The notes beneath the pieces are model-generated. The model was given only the letters and a program-made list of their open reading frames with translations, was not told the origin of the DNA and did not search any database. DNA of 19,449 nt from JASMHC01 sp042092935 (lineage in GTDB: Bacteria > Pseudomonadota > Alphaproteobacteria > Rhodobacterales > Rhodobacteraceae): the NCBI GenBank assembly GCA_042092935.1, contig JBELFK010000042.1, forward strand, positions 1-19,449, written 5' to 3'. A program made the position numbers and the translations under genes. Every line of letters starts with the position of its first letter. Position 1 is the stretch's first letter. Positions 13,802 to 19,449 of the stretch are shown in pieces.

Positions 13802-15250
13802 GTGCGCCTCTTGAACCGCCGTGAAGCTATTGGATATGCCGCAGGTTTCGGAGCCGCCGCTGTGCTGCCATCTGCTGCGCTATCCGGCACAGGGCGGAAG
13901 CTTGAATACCCAGAGCTTCTGGATGCAACAACATCGCGACGATTTCAGCTGAAAGCTCAATCTGGCGCGACCCGATTTCGCGGCAGTTCCGCGACCGAAA
14001 CCATCGGTTACAACCAAGGCTATCTTGGACCAACGATCCGGCTTTTGACCGATGCAGATACTTTGGCCGAGGTGCAAAACACTCTGGACGAACCCGTCTC
14101 GTCGCATTGGCATGGGTTGCTTGTTCCTGGCCCCTTCGATGGTGGGCCGCATCAGGCCATCGCGCCCGGACGATCATGGGACCCGGTACTCAACCTTGAT
14201 CAGCCTCCAGCAACAGCATGGTATCATAGCCATGTGCACGGTTCGACAGCCCGACAGGTCATGTTCGGACTGGCAGGTGTTCTGCATGTTACCGATGGGG
14301 AAGACGATGAACGTGGTCTGCCGTCCACCTATGCGGTTGATGACTTGACCCTCGTGCTGCAGGACCGTCAATTTAATTGGCGCGGTCGCATGACATACGA
14401 TGTCGGCATGCATCAATCGATGAATGGTTTTCGAGGTGACACAATGCTCGTGAACGGGCAGGCAGGAGCCTCAGCGGCAGTTCCCAAGGGGGTCGTGCGG
14501 TGCCGTCTTGTCAACGGTTCGAATGCGCGGATTTACCGACTGTCCTTGGCCGACGATCGGCCACTTCACCTCGTGGCGACGGATGGTGGATTCCTGGATC
14601 GACCGGTTGCACTCACTCGTATGGTGCTTGCGCCAGGAGAAAGGGTCGAAGTTCTCATTGATTTCACGGATGGCAGGGACAGCGTCCTGGTGTCCGACGA
14701 TATTGCAAACTCCGCCATGGGTGGAATGATGGGAAGTGGTTCTGGCGGTCGTTTTACGGTGCTGCACTTCGCCGTCGATACAACCCTCCCCGTCCGTATC
14801 GACACCCTGCCCGATGCCATGGATGGCCCGTTGCCTGACCTTTCTTCCAACGATATCCCCGTTCGGCGTCTAACTCTAGAAATGTCGATGGGAATGGGCA
14901 TGATGATGTCCCGCTCCGGCAATCAGTTTTCAATCAATGGCGCGCCCTATGATCAAAACGCCCTCAATTTCTCTACCAAGCTCAACAGCACCGAGCGCTG
15001 GATTGTCCGCGGCGACATGATGATGCACCCGTTCCATATTCATGGGGTGCGCTTTCAAGTCTTGTCCGACAACGGACGCCAGCCGCGGGCAGAGAACAGG
15101 GGCTGGAAAGACACCGTTCTCGTGGCTGGCGAGGTTGAACTGGCGATAACGTTCGAAAAACCGGCGCCATCGTCGGCACCGTATATGTATCATTGTCACA
15201 TTCTTGAACATGAAGACGGCGGCATGATGGGACAATTCAGTGTCTCATGA
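13802..15250 (+). CDS. CueO/CopA-like multicopper oxidase (cuprous oxidase)
   Basis: A 482-residue Tat-exported oxidase that would convert Cu(+) to less toxic Cu(2+) while reducing oxygen to water. Start: GTG at 13802, one base after the rhodanese stop, opening on a twin-arginine signal (LLNRREAIGYAAGFGAAAV). All four copper-binding segments are visible: H102-W-H104-G, W-Y-H142-S-H144-V-H146-G, H409-P-F-H412-I-H414-G, and H464-C465-H466-I-L-E-H470-E-D-G-G-M475, with the type 1 axial Met. A frame opening at 13517 would run through the rhodanese gene and is rejected. Met-rich patches (MGGMMGSG; LEMSMGMGMMMSR near 360-375) resemble the Cu(+)-capturing methionines of CueO. Cuprous oxidase is the best call; laccase-like phenol oxidation cannot be excluded. 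Confidence 0.92.
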   Translation: MRLLNRREAIGYAAGFGAAAVLPSAALSGTGRKLEYPELLDATTSRRFQLKAQSGATRFRGSSATETIGYNQGYLGPTIRLLTDADTLAEVQNTLDEPVSSHWHGLLVPGPFDGGPHQAIAPGRSWDPVLNLDQPPATAWYHSHVHGSTARQVMFGLAGVLHVTDGEDDERGLPSTYAVDDLTLVLQDRQFNWRGRMTYDVGMHQSMNGFRGDTMLVNGQAGASAAVPKGVVRCRLVNGSNARIYRLSLADDRPLHLVATDGGFLDRPVALTRMVLAPGERVEVLIDFTDGRDSVLVSDDIANSAMGGMMGSGSGGRFTVLHFAVDTTLPVRIDTLPDAMDGPLPDLSSNDIPVRRLTLEMSMGMGMMMSRSGNQFSINGAPYDQNALNFSTKLNSTERWIVRGDMMMHPFHIHGVRFQVLSDNGRQPRAENRGWKDTVLVAGEVELAITFEKPAPSSAPYMYHCHILEHEDGGMMGQFSVS

Positions 15251-15402
15251 TGAAGAATGTGCTTGACCCTCTACTCGCTGGAACCATGACAGTTGTGCTT
15301 GGCCTTTATTGAGGGATCAAAATGGATAATGGATCGAACATCGGGCGTCCTTTTCACGTCGACGTTGTAGCGGTTTTCGTGGCGCTCTATGCGATCGGGT
15401 AA
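15247..15402 (+). pseudogene. 50-codon small membrane-protein frame interrupted by one in-frame UGA, or two tiny genes
   Basis: An ATG at 15247 overlaps the oxidase stop as ATGA and opens 21 codons (ending VVLGLY) before TGA at 15310-15312. The same frame then continues for 29 codons (GIKMDNGSNIG, then FHVDVVAVFVALYAIG) to TAA at 15400-15402, overlapping the next gene's start by 14 bases. Exact fit to both neighbours suggests a real gene of about 50 residues with a hydrophobic N- and C-terminus, broken by a TGG-to-TGA-type change. Alternatively there are two peptides: GAGGG just before the ATG at 15322 makes a good ribosome-binding site for the second. The family is not recognised and the function is unknown. 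Confidence 0.5.
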
Positions 15403-16063
15403 CACGCATCCCCGTCACTTGGGACTAGTTCTGATCGCAGTGCTTGCGGCGCTGCTCACTGGCATGTGGGCCTTGGATTATTGGCCGAACATAACCCGGG
15501 AAACCATCGAGGGCTGGGTTGATGGTGCCGGTCCTTGGGGGCCACTTCTCATTGTTTTGCTGATGATGGGATCAATCGTTGCAAGCCCCATTCCCAGTGC
15601 CCCGATCGCCCTTGTAAGCGGAGTTGCCTATGGCCACATGGAAGGAGCCATCTATGTAGCCATCGGGTCGGAACTGGGTGCATTGTCAGCGTTCATCATC
15701 GCGCGTTACCTAGGGCGCGTCTACGTCGAGCGATGGCTAGGTAACAAGGCCGCTTATGGTTTGCTCGGGTCTCAAAATTTGCTTACTTTGACGGTGTTTG
15801 CTTCCCGACTTTTGCCCTTCATCTCGTTTGATGCAATGAGCTATGCTGCGGGCCTTAGCCGCCTTCACCTTTGGCGCTTTTTGATTGCAACACTCGCCGG
15901 AATTCTTCCCGCGAGCTTCCTGCTCGCGCATATTGGAGCAGAAGCGATGTCAGGGAGTTTCGACGCTGCTGAGTGGGTCATCGTTGGTCTCGGAGTGATG
16001 ACAGCAACACCGTTGATTCTGGTGGCGATTTTGCGCCCCTCCGGCCGAAACAAAGCTTCCTGA
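15389..16063 (+). CDS. VTT/DedA-type (TVP38/TMEM64) membrane protein
   Basis: A 224-residue polytopic protein of the VTT superfamily. It has an N-terminal helix (about 11-29), then the conserved core: VASPIPSAPIALVSGVAYG (a re-entrant proline-rich loop), GSELGALSAFIIARYLGR (the G-x-x-x-G and arginine pattern) and FASRLLPFISFDAMSYAAGL. DedA/VTT proteins act as lipid flippases or affect membrane potential and metal sensitivity; MerA-linked and selenite-linked members are known. Its substrate here is not known. The ATG overlaps the end of the interrupted small frame. It lies between the oxidase and the Rieske gene, suggesting membrane maintenance under metal stress, which is inference. Confidence 0.85.
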   Translation: MRSGNTHPRHLGLVLIAVLAALLTGMWALDYWPNITRETIEGWVDGAGPWGPLLIVLLMMGSIVASPIPSAPIALVSGVAYGHMEGAIYVAIGSELGALSAFIIARYLGRVYVERWLGNKAAYGLLGSQNLLTLTVFASRLLPFISFDAMSYAAGLSRLHLWRFLIATLAGILPASFLLAHIGAEAMSGSFDAAEWVIVGLGVMTATPLILVAILRPSGRNKAS

Positions 16064-16110
16064 GTTTGGATTACCGACTAGAGCAACTCCTTCACCCGCC
16101 TTGCTCAACA

Positions 16111-16141
16111 TTGACCTTCCCACGCAGGAGGCCTCTAGAGT
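16111..16141 (+). promoter_or_regulatory. CueR-type promoter directly before the Rieske gene
   Basis: TTGACC (16111-16116) and TAGAGT (16136-16141) are separated by 19 bases, with a partial dyad CCTTCC...AGGAGG in the spacer. This is the layout of MerR/CueR-activated promoters. The -10 ends only 6 bases before the ATG at 16148, so transcription would begin at or next to the start codon, predicting a leaderless message. No cueR/hmrR gene is in the window. Confidence 0.65.
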
Positions 16142-16147
16142 CGAATC

Positions 16148-16708
16148 ATGACAGAGTTGCAAACCGAACAGCATCGCCGGGATTTTCTCTACTATGCGAC
16201 TGCCGGAGCGGGAGCAGTTGCCACTGGCTCGGCAGTTTGGCCTTTGATCAATCAAATGAATCCATCTGCAGATGTTCGGGCTCTCTCAAGCATCCGGGTC
16301 GACATTTCGGATGTAGAGCCTGGAACACAACTGACAGTAAGTTGGCGGGGCAAACCGGTCTTTATCCGCCACCGAAATGAAGAAGAGATCGCTCAGGCGC
16401 GCTCCGAGGACGTGTCGTCATTGCCCGATGCAGTGGCTCGAAATCCAAATATTCCTGGTGAAGATCCGGCCACAGACGAAAATAGAGCACTGCCCGGACA
16501 TGAGAATTTCTTGGTTATGATTGGTGTTTGCACACATCTCGGTTGTGTGCCCCTCGGTGATGGTGCCGGCGACTTTGGCGGCTGGTTCTGTCCATGTCAT
16601 GGATCCCACTATGATACTGCGGGACGTATCCGGAAAGGGCCCGCACCAGAGAACCTTCACATTCCCACATTATCGGTTTCGGAAGGCATGATATTGACAC
16701 TGGGCTAG
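16148..16708 (+). CDS. petA: Orphan Rieske iron-sulfur subunit of cytochrome bc1
   Basis: A 186-residue ubinol:cytochrome c reductase Rieske protein, close to the usual alphaproteobacterial length. The Tat signal and anchor RRDFLYYATAGAGAVATGSAVW (10-31) is followed by the hinge region, then the cluster motifs C128-T-H130-L-G-C133 and C148-P-C150-H151-G-S. C128, H130, C148 and H151 hold the 2Fe-2S cluster; C133 and C150 form the disulfide. The insert typical of bacterial bc1 Rieske proteins (about 80-120) is present. No petB or petC follows; copA comes next. A CueR-type promoter abuts the start. It is probably a second copy, expressed under copper stress to replace the damaged subunit; that purpose is inferred. 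An alternative is a Rieske protein for another complex, but the sequence looks like bc1. Confidence 0.88.
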   Translation: MTELQTEQHRRDFLYYATAGAGAVATGSAVWPLINQMNPSADVRALSSIRVDISDVEPGTQLTVSWRGKPVFIRHRNEEEIAQARSEDVSSLPDAVARNPNIPGEDPATDENRALPGHENFLVMIGVCTHLGCVPLGDGAGDFGGWFCPCHGSHYDTAGRIRKGPAPENLHIPTLSVSEGMILTLG

Positions 16709-16745
16709 CGGGTTTCACGGGCGGAGACCTAAAAATCTCGAACCC

Positions 16746-16761
16746 GATACGAATTGTTACA
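16746..16761 (-). promoter_or_regulatory. Proposed response-regulator box 6
   Basis: On the minus strand this reads TGTAAC-AATT-CGTATC, with half-sites 10 bp apart and one departure (C for the first T) in the second half. It lies in the 135-base gap upstream of copA, 19 bases before the CueR-type -35, so copA may answer to both the two-component system and a CueR homologue. Confidence 0.45.
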
Positions 16762-16780
16762 TATGCATGCTGAGTCTGCC

Positions 16781-16811
16781 TTGACCTTCCAGCTACTGGA
16801 GGAGCTAGTTG
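16781..16811 (+). promoter_or_regulatory. CueR-type copA promoter
   Basis: TTGACC (16781-16786), a 19-base spacer and TAGTTG (16806-16811) carry a clear dyad TCCAG-CTA-CTGGA in the spacer. TTGACCTTCC...CTGGA closely resembles CueR/HmrR-controlled copA promoters. The -10 is poor, as expected for a promoter needing DNA untwisting by its activator. The copA ATG lies 32 bases downstream, with AAGGA in between. Confidence 0.8.
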
Positions 16812-16843
16812 TATGATCGTCTTGAATATCAAGGATTGAGACG

Positions 16844-19189
16844 ATGAGCACGGATCAAGATCAACACCACAACACCATGCAGGCCGCGACCGCTTCGAAC
16901 GCCACGACAGTGATCGATCCGGTGTGTGGCATGACCGTTGAGGTCAACGAAAATCCCCGGAATACTGAATTTGGAGGGGAGACCTTCCATTTTTGTTCAG
17001 AGAACTGTGAAACGAAGTTTCGCAGCGACCCATATTACTACGCCTCGGGACATGCGCAAAAGGCGCAAACGCATAGCAAGGCAAGTACTCAATGGACTTG
17101 CCCGATGCATCCCGAAATCCTCAGGGACGAGCCTGGCGCGTGCCCGATTTGTGGTATGGCGCTTGAGCCAATGCTCCCATCGGATGAGCCGTCCGAAGAA
17201 CTCTCCGATTTCACGAAGCGCATGTGGATCAGCGCGGCAGCCGCAGTTCCGCTGGTCATCTTGACCATGGGCGAACTGGTCGGTCTGCCCGTGCGCGCGT
17301 GGATCGGTCATCAGAATGCAGTCTACATCGAATTCCTCCTCGCAACGCCGATCATTCTCTGGGCCGCGCTCCCGTTCTTCAAAAGGGGGTGGGATTCCAT
17401 AACGACTCTATCTCCAAACATGTGGACGCTTATCGCGCTCGGGGTCGGAGCCGCCTACACCTATTCGCTTGCCGCGACCTTCTTGCCTGGAATTTTTCCT
17501 TCGGCGTACCAAACCGGCGAAGGCGTCGGGACTTATTACGAAGCCGCAGTTGTGATCGTCACATTGATCTTTGTCGGTCAGGTGCTTGAATTGCGTGCAC
17601 GGGAACGAACGGGTGATGCAATCCGCGCCTTGCTTGATCTCGCACCGAAAACAGCCCGCCGTATTATGCCGGACGGGACCGAATACGACGCACCGCTGGA
17701 GCATATCATTGCTGGCGATACGCTACGCGTGCGACCCGGTGACAGCATCCCAGTGGACGCTGACGTGCTTGAGGGGCGTTCATCAATCGACGAAAGCATG
17801 ATTACTGGAGAGCCGCTTCCCGTTGAAAAAACACAAGGGGACCGGGTCACGGGCGGGACGATCAACAAAAACGGCACGTTGATGGTGAGGGCCACGCAAG
17901 TCGGGGCGGACACAGTCCTTTCTCAGATCGTGGATATGGTCGCTGGAGCGAAACGGTCGCGCGCGCCAATTCAGGGACTAGCAGACCGTGTGTCGTCAGT
18001 ATTCGTGCCAACGGTCGTTCTCATTGCGGTCACATCGTTCATCGCTTGGCTCATGTTCGGGCCAGATCCGGCACTTGCATTTGCGATAACAGTTGCAGTC
18101 TCTGTGCTTATTATCGCCTGCCCTTGCGCATTGGGTCTCGCAACACCGATCTCGATCACCACTGCTGCGGGCCGCGGGGCACAAGCGGGTGTCTTGATCA
18201 AGGATGCAGAGGCACTTGAGCGGATGGCGCGCGTCGATACGGTCATTGTTGATAAGACTGGCACCCTCACCCAAGGGCGTCCGAAGCTCACAGATTTGGT
18301 GGTCACGGGTGGGCACTCTGAAAATGATGTTCTTACCCTTGTTGCAGCCTTAGAACGAGGCTCAGAGCACCCCCTTGCGGAGGCGATTGTGGAGGGTGCA
18401 CGAGAGCAAGGCCTGTCGCTTTTTGAAGCAACAAACTTCGAGGCTATCACTGGCAAAGGTGTCAGAGGTCAAGTTGACGGCCATGATGTCGCTCTCGGAA
18501 ATCCAGCAATGATGGACGAAATCAATGTGGACCATTCGGTTGCTGAACATGCTGCAAATGACCTCAGGGCGTCTGGAAAGACTGCCATGTTCATAGCAGT
18601 CGATGGTAGGTTCGCCGGGATCGTGGCAGTCGCTGACCCGATCAAAGAAACCACGGCCGGAGCCATTGACGATCTTCATCGCCTCGGGCTCAGGGTCATC
18701 ATGGCGACTGGTGACAATCAAAAGACGGCGGAAGCCGTCGCTTTGAAGCTTGGAATAGATGAAGTTCATGCAGGGGTTTTGCCAGAAGATAAGAAAGCCC
18801 TGGTGGAAAACTTGAGGCATGAAGGCGCCCAGATTGCCATGGCCGGAGATGGCGTAAACGATGCGCCTGCCCTAGCGGCTGCCGATGTCGGGATTGCGAT
18901 GGGTACCGGTGCCGACGTTGCCGTCGAAAGCGCTGGCATCACACTATTGGGAGGCGATCTGGTAGGCATTGTCAGAGCCCGCAGGCTCGCAAAAGCAACG
19001 GTTCGAAATATCAAACAGAACCTATTTTTTGCGTTTGCCTATAACACTGCAGGTGTTCCTGTCGCGGCTGGCATTCTCTACCCCATTTTCGGGTTGCTTC
19101 TTTCGCCAATGATCGCTGCCGCAGCCATGAGCCTGTCGTCAGTATCGGTCATTGCGAATGCGCTTCGATTGCGGCGTGCCGAACTTTGA
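16844..19189 (+). CDS. copA: Cu(+)-exporting P1B-1 ATPase with YHS and CPMH/CPICGM domains
   Basis: A 781-residue inner-membrane pump that exports cuprous ion from the cytoplasm. Instead of HMA domains, the N-terminus has a YHS domain (DPVCGM, C28; FHFCSENC, C51 and C55) and a heavy-metal-binding module (WTCPMHPEI, C86-H89; CPICGMALEP, C100 and C103). Then come the membrane helices; the actuator loop with TGEP; the ion-site C426-P-C428 in IIACPCALG; the phosphorylated D470 in DKTGT; SEHPLAEA; GDGVNDAP; FAYN; and MSLSS near the end. CPC with the FAYN and MSLSS helices is the P1B-1 copper signature; silver would also fit. This N-terminal arrangement is common in CopB/SilP-like pumps. The promoter is CueR-type. 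It ends the plus-strand copper cluster. Confidence 0.93.
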   Translation: MSTDQDQHHNTMQAATASNATTVIDPVCGMTVEVNENPRNTEFGGETFHFCSENCETKFRSDPYYYASGHAQKAQTHSKASTQWTCPMHPEILRDEPGACPICGMALEPMLPSDEPSEELSDFTKRMWISAAAAVPLVILTMGELVGLPVRAWIGHQNAVYIEFLLATPIILWAALPFFKRGWDSITTLSPNMWTLIALGVGAAYTYSLAATFLPGIFPSAYQTGEGVGTYYEAAVVIVTLIFVGQVLELRARERTGDAIRALLDLAPKTARRIMPDGTEYDAPLEHIIAGDTLRVRPGDSIPVDADVLEGRSSIDESMITGEPLPVEKTQGDRVTGGTINKNGTLMVRATQVGADTVLSQIVDMVAGAKRSRAPIQGLADRVSSVFVPTVVLIAVTSFIAWLMFGPDPALAFAITVAVSVLIIACPCALGLATPISITTAAGRGAQAGVLIKDAEALERMARVDTVIVDKTGTLTQGRPKLTDLVVTGGHSENDVLTLVAALERGSEHPLAEAIVEGAREQGLSLFEATNFEAITGKGVRGQVDGHDVALGNPAMMDEINVDHSVAEHAANDLRASGKTAMFIAVDGRFAGIVAVADPIKETTAGAIDDLHRLGLRVIMATGDNQKTAEAVALKLGIDEVHAGVLPEDKKALVENLRHEGAQIAMAGDGVNDAPALAAADVGIAMGTGADVAVESAGITLLGGDLVGIVRARRLAKATVRNIKQNLFFAFAYNTAGVPVAAGILYPIFGLLLSPMIAAAAMSLSSVSVIANALRLRRAEL

Positions 19190-19449
19190 CCCCTGTATGC
19201 GAAATTGTCATCAGATTCTTGAGCTTTCCACCAAGCCGCAACTCAAGAAGGACAGGTCCAATCCCGCCTTCATGGTCCAGATTGCCATTGTGCGGCACAA
19301 TAGCTCTAAGTATCTGTGGTGCAGGAAAGCCGGATTGCCTTCATTTCATTCAGTTGCGCAGTGGCAGCAGACTTGTCGTTCCCACCGACCCGGCATTCAC
19401 GAGTTGTCGCTCAAGATACATAGGGACATACTCTCCACGCCGCCACAAT
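19190..19449. other. Gene-poor right edge with possible coding remnants
   Basis: No intact gene is seen in these 260 bases. On the minus strand 19350-19448 is open for 32 codons from the window edge (WRRGEYVPMYLERQLV...SLLPLRN, stop at 19350) and may be the 3' end of a gene lying to the right. Beyond its stop another minus-strand frame is open from about 19332 into the end of copA (for example APQILRAIVPHNGNLDHEGG), which could be a decayed, frameshifted continuation or chance. No terminator hairpin with a T-run is visible after copA. Confidence 0.35.

Noticed and set aside
15310..15312. Selenocysteine at the in-frame UGA
   Set aside because: No selenoprotein family is recognised, no downstream hairpin typical of a bacterial SECIS was evident, and the neighbouring residues lack a redox motif.
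16813..16839. An eight-codon leader peptide before copA
   Set aside because: An ATG-to-TGA frame this short is expected by chance and no attenuator hairpin or run of special codons is seen.
1..19449. tRNA, rRNA, CRISPR array, insertion-sequence ends or origin
   Set aside because: No cloverleaf, spaced repeat series, transposase gene with inverted ends, or iteron array was recognised by eye on either strand.

Overview
The window is a heavy-metal resistance region from an alphaproteobacterium. It is most likely a member of the Rhodobacteraceae/Roseobacter group, judging from the form of CcmI, the roughly 190-residue Rieske protein, a MerP with TCPSC and a MerA lacking the N-terminal metal-binding domain. 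The host assignment is inference from protein style; nothing here shows whether the DNA is plasmid or chromosome. No tRNA, rRNA, CRISPR array or intact insertion sequence was seen.

Layout. (1) 1-2974, minus strand: a copper-type two-component operon (OmpR-family regulator, HAMP histidine kinase, L,D-transpeptidase), followed by the first 23 codons of a Tat-exported protein that runs off the left edge. (2) 3101-4833, plus strand: a DUF411/CopG-like copper protein, an unknown five-helix membrane protein, a small two-helix membrane protein and a small lipoprotein. (3) 4891-8317: a complete mercury-resistance cassette. merR diverges from merT-merP-(83 aa)-merF-(45 aa)-merA, with a classic 19-bp-spacer MerR promoter between them. 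(4) 8343-12533, minus strand: ccmF-ccmG-ccmH-ccmI, the haem-ligation and thiol half of cytochrome c maturation, without ccmABCDE. (5) 12742-19189, plus strand: a Met-rich EF-hand protein, a rhodanese, a CueO-like multicopper oxidase, a broken or split 50-codon gene, a VTT/DedA membrane protein, an orphan Rieske protein and a Cu(+) P-type ATPase with YHS and CPMH/CPICGM metal-binding modules. (6) 19190-19449: no intact gene, only possible remnants.

How the parts may work together. CopA exports cuprous ion, the multicopper oxidase oxidises it in the periplasm, and the DUF411 protein and the Met-rich EF-hand protein probably bind it. The remaining genes look like spare copies of envelope functions that copper is known or suspected to damage: an L,D-transpeptidase, the haem-ligation end of Ccm and the bc1 Rieske subunit. 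The main hypothesis is therefore a copper island that combines detoxification with replacement of vulnerable targets.

Two regulatory layers can be read from the DNA. A 10-bp-spaced direct repeat, TGTANC-N4-TGTANC, occurs six times, always in promoter gaps of the copper/ccm genes, and is proposed as the response-regulator box. CueR-type promoters (TTGACC, 19-bp spacer) precede copA and the Rieske gene. No cueR gene is in the window, so that regulator would act from elsewhere. The mer cassette has its own MerR control, lacks the repeats, and sits like an insert between the copper genes and ccm.
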